In this document: piece by piece, positions 22,140 to 33,328 of the stretch
Layout of the letters: each line of letters begins with the position of its first letter
How positions within the stretch are numbered: the stretch's first letter is position 1
Origin: Prochilodus magdalenae
Taxonomy: Eukaryota > Chordata > Actinopteri > Characiformes > Prochilodontidae
NCBI GenBank assembly: GCA_024036415.1
Contig: JAMWET010003607.1
Span: forward strand, 109,501-173,500
Direction of reading: 5' to 3'
Length of the DNA stretch: 64,000 nt
Program-made: the position numbers and the translations under genes
The notes under the pieces: model-generated
Seen by the model: only the letters and a program-made list of their open reading frames with translations
Database searches by the model: none
What the model was told of the DNA's origin: nothing

Positions 22140-24431
22140 CAGTTCATGCATCTGTAATCGGACATGAGTTCGTGGTCTGTACACTGAATGATTAACTGTT
22201 ATGTACTGACCTCCCCGATAACGCTAATTTCTGCTAGCGCTCCTATGGCAGTTCCAAAGGCATGCTAGCACTAAGCTAGCACTAGGGCTCATTCACATGT
22301 TCTGAGCTGTTCTAGATAAACACTGATGGGATCTTAATGGTGTAAACATGGTTCTGTGTGTTGAGTTCTGTAACAAACAGTATCACGTATCATGTTCTAT
22401 CAGTGTTACAGCGAGTCACTCACTGAAGAGACCTGATCCGCCGCTGTTTAACATTCCTAACAACTAACCGAAACCTGCTCACGCCACCACTCATACTCAG
22501 ATCTAGAACCTTCATTAGACAGTTATGCTCTCTAACGTGGTTCCAACTTGTAAATGGTTGATTCACTTCCTAAAGATGTTGGTAGTTAATGTAATATGTA
22601 AGACCTTCAGTCCATCTCCAGAAGTCCCGACAAATAGGGGAGCTCGCTTAGCTGTATCGCCTACATGCCACAGAGAGAACCGTCCTGATTGGATGAATTA
22701 TCCCTTTTGTTTCCAGCCAAAACTAAACAATTAAATAAGGACTATACTTACAGGGTTTATATATCGCAAACATGATCAATACAGTGAATAAAAATGTTCT
22801 GTATTAGTGCCCTACTATTGGCTTATTCAGCTATAGATGTGCGAGAGACATGGCCAAGCCGATCAGTCTTGTGTGGAGCTAGACAGGAATGTCGGAATGG
22901 AGCAGTAGGAGGGAGTTCAGGTGTAAATGAGCTGTTACTGTTACTGTAAAGAGGTGTAGGTGTGTAGCCTGTGCTTAGAAGTGACCTGCCTGAAGTCCTT
23001 CAGCCAGTGCTCAGCAGCGGTTCTCAGGCTTCCTGTTCACCAGCTTCTTAATCCAATGCTCCCTTCCACCTTCACTGCTGCAGCTTGTACATGCGCCAGA
23101 ATGTAACTGCAGGCCCATTTAAAGTGGAATGGAAAATTCCCAAAACAAGCTGGAGAACAGAAACGTCAGCTCCCACATCTTTAACAGGATCCCGGAAAAA
23201 CTGTAATCCTGCAGTCTGCACATTTCACTCTGGACAGTTTGCCAAACTCTTGGACACTATGGAGCAGCTCCGCTCAGCTAACTGACCCTAAAGATACCGA
23301 AGAGAGGAGCAGCTCCACCTTTATTAGCACCACAACCCCAACAGCAGCCTGTAAATAGCAGCCATGCTGTATGATTGTGTCCGTGTTTGCTGGTTGAAGC
23401 AGATCATCTTATCCAGATCATCCATAGTGAGGAACAACTTTCATCTACTGTGTGGTGAGGTCCAGATAGAAAGCCTGTAGCTAGTATAGGGAACGTTAGC
23501 TATTAGCATTAGCTCCAAGTAACTAGCAGAGATGAGCTCACCAACAAAAGGGCGAACAGCTCGTTTCGTTAGTTTCACCATGAAATAGGCGTATGATATT
23601 TATTCTGTTTTATTGTTATTGAGATTCTGGTCATATGACGGCCCCAGTGAGAGCTTAGGTCTCATTTTCAGGGATGCATTAGTACAAAATCCGGATCTAT
23701 CTATCAAAACGTGCAGAAATCAGTCAAAATTCCACTTTAGGTCAAAATTCCATGTTTAAAAAGTTGATGGAAGGTAGTTAATTATAGCTGGCTTTTAGCT
23801 AGATTAGCTTATTATTATTATTATTGTTATTATTATTATTATTGCTAATGAGAGATAATGACAGGTCTGTGAGTGGTTCAGAAGACTCTCTGCAGGTCTG
23901 ATTATTATGTGAGGAGTGAGTTTGTGTTGGTCTGTGCCGCTGAAAGCCAAAGCCGCGGCTTGGTTTTGGTTTTTGTCATGCAAAGCCGATCCGCTGGAAC
24001 ACAATGGAGCCGGCCGGTTTCCCAGGACCTTCTCTCTCCCTCTCTTTCTGACCACACTGACCTCTGTCCCTCTCCCTCTCTCCCAGCTGCCCCTCCGCCA
24101 ATCATCAATATTCATGCTTCAATACAAAATTCATCCTCACCTCCGCCGAGTCTCCGCTCTACTGTTACACCCTGCCCGGGATAAAGCGCTAACAGATGGA
24201 GCTGTTAGAATTCCAGAGAACTCGCTGTTATTTATTTTGGATGATGGTGAAAGCATTCCGCGTTAATGCGCCACGTTTCTGAGCTGTTACTCATCCAGGC
24301 GACAGCGGGGCAAACACGGGTAGGCTGACATTCCCAAACTGGGAACTCTACAGGAGGGGAACAAAAACCATCAGCAGCATTTAAATACCAGTAATCACTT
24401 AATGTTCACACAGTGGGGGTGGTGTAAATAC
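22140..24431. other. Unique DNA with possible conserved block, no gene seen
   Basis: An (ATT)n run lies at about 23811-23845. The block at 23930-24270 (GCCAATCATCAATATTCATG, TTTATTTTGGATGATGGTG) looks compositionally constrained and could be a regulatory element. ORFs on both strands overlap there without a domain or splice framing. No gene is called. Confidence 0.35.
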
Positions 24432-25514
24432 TGCTGTAGGCTTAATGGGTGGGGCTAAACCGTTGTAGGCAGAATAGGTTTAGTTAACTGCTGTAGGTTG
24501 AATGGGTGGGGCTAAACTGTTGTAGGCTGGATGAGTGGAGCTAAACACCTGTATGCTGAATGGGTGGAGCTAAACTGCTATAGACTGAATGGATAGGGCT
24601 AAACCGCTGTAGGTCGAATGGGTGGAGCTAAACTGCTGTAGGCTGAATGGGTGGAGCTAAACTGCTGTAGGCTGAATGGGTGGGGCCAAACTGCTGTAGA
24701 CTGGATGGGTAAAAGTAAACACCTGTAGGCTGAAAGGGTGGAGCTAAACTGCATAGGCTGTATGGGTGGGGGCAAACTGCTGTAGGCTGAATGGGTGGGA
24801 CTAAACTGCTGTAGGCTGAATGGGTGGGGCCAAACTGCTGTAAACTGGATGGGTAAAGCTAAACACATGTATGCTGAATGGGTGGAGCTAAACACCTGTA
24901 GGCTAGATGGGTGGAGGTAAACTGCTACAGGCTGAATGGATGGGGCTAAACTGCTGTAGGTCGAATGGGTGGAGCTAACCTGCTGTAGGCTGAAAGGGTG
25001 GAGCTAAACTGCTATAGGCTGTATGTGTGGGGGCAAACTGCTGTAGGCTGAATGGGTGGGGCTAAAGATGGTGTAGCTATACGGATGAAGTGGAGCTAAA
25101 CACGAATGGGTGGTGCTAAACTGCTGTAGGCTGAATAGGTTTAGTATGCTGAATGGGTGGAGCTAAACACATGTAGGCTAGATGGGTGGAGCTAAACTGC
25201 TATAGGCTGAATGGATGGGGCTAAACCGCTGTAGGTCGAATGGGTGGTGCTAAACTGCTGTAGGCTGAATAGGTTTAGTTAACTGCTGTAGGCTGAATGG
25301 GTGGGGCTAAACTGTTGTAGGCTGGATGAGTGGAGCTAAACACCTGTATGCTGAATGGGTGGAGCTAAACACATGTAGGCTAAATGGGTGGAGCTAAACT
25401 GCTATAGGCTGAATGGATGGGGCTACACCGCTGTAGGTCGAATGGGTGGTGCTAAACTGCTGTAGGCTGAATGAGTGGGGCTAAACTACTGTAGGCTGTA
25501 TGGGTGGAGCTGTA
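24432..25514 (+). repeat. 29-bp minisatellite (main array)
   Basis: About 35 imperfect copies of the unit GCTGTAGGCTGAATGGGTGG plus AGCTAAACT, with variants (GGTCGAATGG, TAGGTTTAGTTAACTG). Blocks of several units recur: 24480-24620 resembles 25270-25440. The minus-strand ORF 24599-24895 is an artefact of the repeat. Confidence 0.95.
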
Positions 25515-26320
25515 AGGACGTAGTTCTGCTTTGATTCTGTTCTTTACTAACTGCAAATGGACTTTTTGACTCCACCCCTTGATTATAATATGTAATTAGT
25601 CTGATATGTGTAAAAAATGTAGTTTACTGTCGCTGTGGGAGACAGTGAAGTCATGTGGTGTACGTGTGGTGCGCCTGCCCAGTCAGGCAGAATGACCATC
25701 TTCAAAAGGACGCTGGAGTGGATGAGGCAGGGCCGCTTGCGCCCGCGTGCCGCTGCTTTGTCTGGCAAAGTGAAAACGCAGGCGAATTCCTGCGGCGAGG
25801 CCGGACAGTACCCACATTGTTTGTGATTTGTTTGGGGTTTTTCTCTCTCTGCAGACGGCTGGACGCTCTCTCCGGCCCGCACTGAAAACAGGGCTCATGC
25901 ACAAAGCCTGAACCCACCTTCATAAACAAACAGCTCAACAGAACCCCGACCGCACTTTCAAACTGGAAACAGGCAAAGAACCGAACCTTCACCGTCTCAC
26001 AGACACCCAGACACCCAGACACAGCTCCCCAGTAATTTATCTGCACATCAACAGCCCTGTAATCACCCCTACTGTCTGTTTGTCTGGTCAAAACTGAACT
26101 GATTTATGGAACCGTTCCTCCATAGATCTGACTGTCTGTCCGTCTGTCTGACTTACTGACTGACTGACCGACTGTCTGACTGTCTGTCTGTCTGTCTGTC
26201 TGACTCTCGGTCTGTCTGTGAAATGAATGATAAGTGAGGCGTTTAAACCATGTAAATAAAACACACTAAAAGCTACGGCAGGCAGATGCTACAGAGTAAT
26301 ACAGACATCATGTAAACATA
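25515..26320. other. Unique DNA plus CTGT microsatellite, no supported gene
   Basis: A GC-richer block at 25630-25880 has overlapping ORFs on both strands (129 aa on -, 76 aa on +) but no recognisable domain or paired splice sites, so no gene is called. A CTGT/CTGA tetranucleotide run lies at about 26127-26218. Confidence 0.4.
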
Positions 26321-26326
26321 GGTGAG

Positions 26327-27014
26327 ATCACCATCACACCATCAGACCACTATCACAAACACCATCAGACCACCATCACACCATCAGACACCATCACAAA
26401 CACCATCAGACCACCATCATACCATCAGACCACCATCACAAACACCATCAGACCACCATCACACCATCAGACACCATCACAAACACCATCAGACCACCAT
26501 CATACCATCAGACCACCATCACAAACACCATCAGACCACCATCACACCATCAGACACCATCACAAACACCATCAGACCACCATCATACCATCAGACCACC
26601 ATCACAAACACCATCAGACCATCATCATACCATCAGACCACCATCACAAACACCATCAGATCATCAGACCACCATCACACCATCAGACACCATAACAAAC
26701 ACCATCAGACCACCATCACACCATCAGACACCATAACAAACACCATCAGACCACCATCACAAACACCATCACACCATCAGATCATCAGACCACCATCACA
26801 CCATCAGCACAAACACCATCAGACCACCATCACAAACACCATCAGATCATCAGACCGCCATCACACCATCAGACACCATCACAAACACCATCAGACCACC
26901 ATCACACCATCAGACCACCATCACACCATCAGACCACCATCACAAACACCATCAGACCACCACTAAAAACACCATGAGACCACTGTCACAAACAGCATAA
27001 CACCATCGTCATCA
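26327..27014. repeat. Minisatellite, ACCATCAGACCACCATCAC type
   Basis: About 690 bp of units built from CACCATCAGACC, ACCATCACAAAC and ACCATCACACC, with larger blocks of about 60-100 bp repeated. The 214-aa ORF at 26322-26966 (His/Thr/Pro-rich) is generated by the repeat and is not a gene. Confidence 0.95.
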
Positions 27015-27117
27015 TATAGACAGATATACAGACAGAGAGATGGATAAATATGTAGCAAGACAGACAGATACAGACATTGGGATGGATAGACGGCAGACAA
27101 TCTTTCATATGAACAGG

Positions 27118-27262
27118 TGTTAGTGTTACAGTATTGCAGTGTTAGTTTTGTTGTGTTACAGTGTTGTAGTGTTGTACTGTTACAGTGTTGTAGTGTTAGT
27201 TTTGTTGTGTTACAGTGTTGTAGTGTTGTACTGTTACAGTGTTGTAGTGTTGTAGTTTTGAG
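27118..27262. repeat. Short GTTACAGTGTTGTAGT minisatellite
   Basis: Imperfect units of GTTACAGTGTTGTAGTGTT with one duplicated block, directly upstream of the tnrc6a CpG-rich promoter. Confidence 0.85.
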
Positions 27263-27289
27263 GTGAAGGTGGGCTGGTTTGCCTGATAA

Positions 27290-27735
27290 CAGTCTGAGTG
27301 AGTTTTATGTTCGGTTACAGTACAGGCGTACACGTGTACGTCACGGTTCGGTACCGCTGTGTTCGGTGCTATTCGGTTTAGCCGTGCTGGTTCTCCTCCT
27401 GTGCGTTTCTAGCGGGTTCTCTGCTCTGTGGCGCCATTTCGCAGCGGAAGTGCAGCCGTGCGCGCGCCCCCGGCCCCCCCGAGCTCTTCCTGCGGGTGCG
27501 CGCAGTCGACAGAGAGAGCAAGCGAGAGAGAGAGAGAGAGAAAATGTCCGCGCGGGCGGAGCGGTGATTCTGCAGGAGCGCGCGAGCTCGGGTCTAAATA
27601 CAGACTATACCTTACCGATAGAGAGACGGCCTTTTATCACACTTCAAACACCGCACTTTAACCCACACAGGTGAGTCCGTCTCTGCGGCTTCTGGTTATC
27701 TTTATTCGCCTTCTTCGCGTCCGAATTCTCCGTTC
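27290..27735 (+). promoter_or_regulatory. tnrc6a: CpG-rich promoter region of tnrc6a
   Basis: Unlike the AT-rich surroundings, this segment is dense in CpG and GC-rich words (GCGCGCGCCC, TCCGCGCGGGCGGAGCGG), contains GCGCCATTTCGCAGCGGAAG and has no obvious TATA box at the right place. That is the usual form of a vertebrate housekeeping promoter. It lies upstream of a good splice donor at 27671. The exact transcription start is not visible. Confidence 0.75.
27430..27670 (+). other. tnrc6a: tnrc6a non-coding exon 1 (start approximate)
   Basis: GC-rich sequence ends in CCCACACAG followed by GTGAGTCC, a strong 5' splice site. In the frame that would join exon 2 (phase 1) there are stops (TGA after ATGTCCGCGCGGGCG, then TAA and TAG), so the exon is 5' UTR. 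The (GA)n run at 27512-27541 is UTR-like. The left edge is a guess. Exon status is inferred from the donor and the CpG island. Confidence 0.6.
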
Positions 27736-27771
27736 CACCTTAAATGCTGCTCTGTTTAAGGTGGAACGGAG
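27728..27771 (+). repeat. Perfect 17-bp inverted repeat (hairpin) in intron 1
   Basis: The arms CTCCGTTCCACCTTAAA (27728-27744) and TTTAAGGTGGAACGGAG (27755-27771) pair at all 17 positions around a 10-nt loop. It starts 57 bp after the exon 1 donor. Variants of the arm motif (CATTTAAGGTGGAGTGGAAT near 7049) occur elsewhere, so it may come from a dispersed sequence. Confidence 0.95.
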
Positions 27772-30456
27772 AGCTCGGAGGCGAAGCTAACGCGTTCGTG
27801 CACATTTCGGCCATGTAAGAAGCTGTGAAACATATATAACGTTATGCATGTTGCTTGTTCGGTTTGTGTGCGTTTATATCGATGAAATATCTGGAGCTTT
27901 GTGTTGTTCTTGTTGTTGAGCTGCTTCTGCAGCGGCGGAACCCGAGCTAGCGAGCACGTTTAGCTTACCCTGCCTCGGCTTATTTAGCCACCGTAGATTC
28001 GCTTGGCTCATTTCGCCTTTTTAAACATACAAGCTGAGTGTGTGATGTAAATGCTTTACAGTCTGAAAAACGAAAACTCGCGTGACATTTGTTACCTCAC
28101 ATTTAATATATTTGTTTATTTTTTTTTATCGGTTTTGTCTGTTTTTTTTAATATGCTAAGCTAACTAGGCTAGCTGCATTGACCGCGTCGCTACCTAGCT
28201 GGGAGCGCTACGGATTTGGAAGCGCCGGTGTTTAAGTCGGATAAACACGTCTAATAAGTCGAGGCTAACTAATAATAATGATTAATTTTACATTAAATAT
28301 TATTCGCTTTGTTAAGTTAGCCAGCTGTGTCGGCAGCGCTAGCTATCAAGCTAAAGCTTTTTTTAACCTCAAAATAAAAATGCTAATTTTCCATATGCTA
28401 ACCACTTACGTATTTTTAATGTAACGGTTTTATTTGACATTAATCACATTACGCTGCATATGTTGTGGAAATTTGTGCACAATCATGAGCATGAGAGACT
28501 CCAAGTAGGGTTTTATTTTGTGTGCGTTTTCCTGGGCTAGCCGCATAAGCTAGCTAGTTCCCATGTTCTGTTCTAGGCTGTTAGCCTCCTGCTGCAAGAT
28601 AAGTTGGATAGAAACCGGATAATCTGTTTGTATTTACTGCTGAATATCTGACTGGATGTATAGTGTTAAATAAGCATACGAACTTCATCAAAATGCGCGG
28701 TGTCCCCTGTTAGCTAAAGCTAGCTAGTTAGCTAATTCTACGTCGTCCATTTTCTCGTTAGCTTCTCGGCTAAAGCCGTTCGCTAGCTCGGAAAATGGTG
28801 CTGTGTGCTCTGTAACATTTATATTCGGTTAAAATGTTAGCACGGTTTAGTACAGTATTTATACATAAATAAAGTGCACACGGTCCTTTTAAACTAGGAG
28901 CTAGCGAAAGCGCTTAAGTAGGTAGTCGTCGACTGCAGAGCTAGCTCGTAGTGCTAACAGGGCTCTTCTCTCCCTGGTTAAATCGGCTGTTTTAACGATG
29001 TAGAGCCTTATTTTAAGTTTTATTTCAGTAAGAGGCTGTAATTCCAGGTTTGTGCAGCTGTAGGCGGTTATTGTGCGGGGTTTGGAGACAGTAAGGCTGG
29101 TGTTTGAGGCTGAGAATAGACGGTTAGCTGGTTTAGCCTGGTTAGCTGTATGTACAGTGTGTAGTGGGGGAGGTGTGTGAGCTCCTTGTCCTGCTTATGA
29201 AACGACACTGGACCGCTTTATCGGCTTAAATGGGTTTATTATACTCGTTAAAGGAGAAGTCCACCGCTTTTCAGCATTTCTGGGTTATTAAGAGGTTAAG
29301 ATGAGGACGGAGCGATTTCTGGAAAAGATCTAATAATTAATATTGTGACTGCAAAGAGAAACAGTTTTTCTGTAAATGGAGGTTTTGTTTAATTATGACA
29401 TGGTGAAAACAGGTTGTCAGACTGCCAGCGAGTGGTATAGGTTTGGTTTCCTCCGATTGGCTTGACTCATCTATGGACAGCTCACACGCAGCTCTGTGTT
29501 GTTGGGTTAAACTTCCTTGTTTACAGCTCAATACTACGTTGTGTTGATGAAAGCGATTATTAAACAATACTTTGGATTCATAATTCACCTTGTTTGGCCC
29601 ACGACCACTTTCCAGAGTGAACTTCCGGTCAGCTACTCGGGTAGCTATCTAGTTAGGCAAATTAACAACAACAACAAAAAAACCCCAAGGGAACCATGTT
29701 ACATGGGAGGAGACTGTAGAAGCAATGCGGAGCTCTAATGGGACATCACCTCATCCAAGGGTCATGACGGAGTGAGTGGATGAGAAGAAAAGGTGGGGGA
29801 AAAACATAAGTACTGAAGTCTATTGGTACCTACACAGTGGGAAGGTTTGCAAAGTGGATGCTGATTGTAAAGTAGCTATCCTAACCCGACATTCCTACGA
29901 GCTGTTTAACGTTAGCTAGCATAGCTAACTACCTAGCTCTTAGGTCAACGTCCTGACAGCCATTATCGGGTTCGGTTCTCTGGTTGAGGATGTTCTGGTG
30001 TCGGCTCCACTTCCACAGAATGTTAAGAGCAGACATATGGACGTTTGGGTGAATGTTTTAAATCTAGCGCTTTCATCCACAGGCACAGGTCCATTTCGGA
30101 AGGCAGTGGATGTAAGTTAAAGGGTGCCCCAGTTATATGGTGCCCCAGTGTTGGTAACACTGCTGTTCAAGTGGAGTCCCCCTCTTCTTCCAGATACTGT
30201 GACTCCCTCTAACTAAGCCTATTGTACGACTGAGCATTTATACGATATTGGATGTTTATCTCTGTGGTCGTGTGCTATACTAATGGATCTGCAGTCGCAC
30301 CGAAAGTTATAACACAAAGTAAACAAAGATAGCCCCTCCCTTGTTTTCATGGAAAATGGTGTGAATGAAAGCGATTCATGTTTCCACCCTCTTAAAATGT
30401 GAGCAGTGGTCATTCAGAGTGATTAGGTGTGAGAACCCATGTTCTATATAAAGTCA

Positions 30457-30560
30457 TGACTGTTCACAGTGATGGTGAATGGAAACAGACATCCCCCTCT
30501 AAAAGCTCCCTTACAAAGTTACTACACGAACCAGTGATCAATGTCTGAGACAGTACGGGA
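30457..30560 (+). repeat. Dispersed repeat family A, 5' fragment
   Basis: GACTGTTCACAGTGATGGTG, CCCCCTCTAAAAGCTCCC and GATCAATGTCTGAGAC match the first about 100 bp of the copy at 6334. Confidence 0.75.
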
Positions 30561-33282
30561 TTCCCATCCACTGGTTTGGTTTAGTTTGTTTGTTTGCAAA
30601 TGTGGAAAATGAAGGTGTGGTACTAGAGAGAGGTGGAAAAGGTGGAATAACGCGGAAATGATCCCAATGCTTTTACAGTGTAAACACAGAAGTGAGCTGC
30701 TTATGGAAACCGTTTACCCCCAACCCCACACTCTGGACAAGCGTCCTGCTCTGTATGATACATGGCAGCGTCCAGCCTACAGATGATCCGGTCACGGAGT
30801 GCAGCTTTCCGAAGGTTCCTGTCCAAAAAGCCAAACCCAAAGTTTGTGTAAATTATTGATTCTGAGCAGTATGCTTTCAGAAACACATGTTCTCAGACGA
30901 ATGGTGGACATCTTCGGAGAGGCACAGAGCCTTAGTGTGTCATTGCTTGTCCTGCCTGGTGTCTTTTAGCTGGAAAGAAGGCCAAAAGATACCTCTGTCC
31001 ATCTTGCTGGCTTAGGAGCAGCTGCTAATCATGGTGGCTACAGTGTCTGAAGTTCCTTCACACAAGGGTAGTGGTTTGAAATGGCCCTAGGCCGTTTTGC
31101 CCAACTCTACCCTGAAGGCGCCTGTTTGTTTTAATGTGGTGTCACAAAGTAAGAGCGACAGATGCAGAGTATTCAGCTGTAGAACAGTGCACCTTGGTTT
31201 CTCCCGTTCAGAACTAAACAGGAGGCTCTGCTCAGCTAAAATCAGTGTTGGACCAGAGTTTAGATTAGTCGAGATTTTTTCAGAAGAGCTGAGTTCATGC
31301 GTTATTAGCACTAGCTGCACTCTTCTCTAATGTTCATACGTAAATTAGCTTTAGATTCTTTGGGAAAACGTGGAGTCTTGTGGTCTAGTGAATAAAGATA
31401 AAGCTGGTTCTTCACCTCTGTAGGTTCTCTTTCCTGGTGTGTATAACACAGTACTGTATCGTAAGTTGAGATGGTTTATGGTGACAGGTGGCATCATGGT
31501 GCCTTCTTTTGACCTCATCCTGGATATCATCAGTACTAGTGATCAGTAGCTGGTCCTAATTGTACTGTGTAAGCGATACAGTGCGCTGGTCCTGGAGGAA
31601 CGCTGCCCTGCACGTTACTCTTCATGCTGGAACTCTCACACTTCAACCCAGTAATGGGCTGGTAATGAGCTGATTGGTGGGATCAGGTCTGTTGGGAACA
31701 CAAAACACTAAGGAGTCATTAATGCTCAATATTAAATACGGACACAGGCGGAACCTTCTGTCCATACTTCACGCATTCATTTGTTTGTTCCGCCCTGTGT
31801 ACTTTTTATTTATTTTTTTCCTGAAAGCTTTAGAATATGGATGAATCTGAGCAGGTGCTACTGGAAATCATGGTGGAAAACACCAGGGAATAGATGTAGT
31901 GAGACACGACCCCCGCTCTGTCGACATGACGAGTGGGCCCCTGAGAAGCGGTTCTGTGACCTGGTTATAAAGTATGATGTCACTCCGCCTGGACACCATG
32001 TTTGGTTGTTGTCTGAACCTTTTGACTCTGGACTGCCCTCTAGTGGAGGTGGTGTTTAACTTGGATACCAATGCAAAGAATGTATGGAAGTATGTGGGCA
32101 GTGACGGTTACAGGAGCGGAAATGAACCTTAAAAGGTACCGCTTAGTTTGCCCCCCGAACCAGGGTTCAGAAACGCCACGCTACTGTTACACAAATTGCA
32201 TGTAGAGCGAAGCTACACATGGGTGAAACTATAACGCCTCATTCTGCTAGCATGCATGCTATCGTGCTAAAGACATTCGGATTGGCTAACAAATGCAACA
32301 GCATAACTGATACTCTCTAAACGTGTTGAAGCTAAGAGTTCTAACTTATTTGTGTTTATACCTCGCGGTTCTGTTGAGGACGTATGGTTGTGTTTGTGTG
32401 CAGACTGAAATCACAGTGTATTCCTGGCGGGAATCTGCAAAAGTGGAATGTTTAAAGTGCCCAATAATAGTAACGATAGTAATAATAGTATTAGTTAGTA
32501 ATATTAATGATAACGCTATAAGTTTAGTGGTTATTTGATGTGTGTTAAGCTGGATTGAATCCAGTCTAATTATGCTTCCCGTGTAATGAAAAATGGATAA
32601 CCAGTGATGTAACCAGTGACTATATCCACCGTATGATCAGTAAATTAACCATAAATGAATTGCATATGCTTCACATGGTGTCAGCTGGTGTCTGCATGTT
32701 TAGTTATAAATAGCACATCATTAGTCCTGTTTAATTGGTCCTGATTACACATAATGAAGTTAATATATTTGATGTTTAAATATGGATCTATTTTGTCCAA
32801 TTCATGTGCAGTGAGTCTCAGTGTACATCATTTCATGTGGTCCAGCACTTTGAGCTGCAAAATGCGCCTCAACAGTCGGATATTCGTTAAACGTTTGAGG
32901 CTATTTTCAGACCCTCCAGAGGAGCGCCTGACAGGAGTAGAGAAGGTGCTGATGTGGGGTGGTGCTCATAGATGTACCTGGGGGTGTGGATGCAGGGCCG
33001 TAGGGGTGGGCGATATGACAAATCTAGTGTTATGATGCACAGTGTTTAGTTTCCTGAGGTTTAGCACCAGAGCCTGTAGTGCTGTGCTAAGACATGCTGC
33101 TCTTCTGGAGGTTACTCTATATATACACATCACACTTTGTTTCTTTGTTTGTTCAGAGTCTAGTGTTCATGTTTAAGGTTGAGTGTAGATAAGTTAAATA
33201 AACCCTGTACAGAGAGAGCCGTGTGGATTGTAAGCATGTGGTGTTCCTAATTCTGATTCAGCTGTTTTTCTTTTTTTCCCAG

Positions 33283-33328
33283 AATTGGATGCTATTTCCA
33301 CCAAAGACATTAACAAAGAAGAACACAG
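33283..33328 (+). CDS. tnrc6a: tnrc6a N-terminal exon (46 bp)
   Basis: The acceptor TTTTTTTCCCAG and donor CACAG|GTGAGC frame 46 bp. With a G from the preceding exon they encode [15 protein letters not shown] plus a split codon, aligning without gaps to the mammalian TNRC6A N-terminus ELEAKATKDVERNLS. Phases (1 in, 2 out) also match my recollection of that gene. The downstream partner exon (Lys/Glu-rich in mammals) was not found before 44238, so its use in a long isoform is uncertain. Confidence 0.7.

Larger units (their letters stand above)
27671..33282 (+). other. tnrc6a: tnrc6a intron 1
   Basis: A 5.6-kb intron from GTGAGTCC to TTTTTTTCCCAG. The first 1.5 kb is unusually rich in GCTAGC/TTAGCTAGC words. 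Family A repeat is present at 30457-30560. An exon carrying the initiator ATG of the long N-terminal form was expected in mammals-like gene models but was not identified here. Confidence 0.55.

Noticed and set aside
25635..26091. Overlapping ORFs on both strands in the GC-rich block upstream of the ATCACC array
   Set aside because: No domain, no conserved start or splice context, and mutually overlapping frames; could be regulatory but not a supportable gene.
26322..26966. 214-aa His/Thr/Pro ORF
   Set aside because: Generated entirely by the ACCATCAGACC minisatellite.
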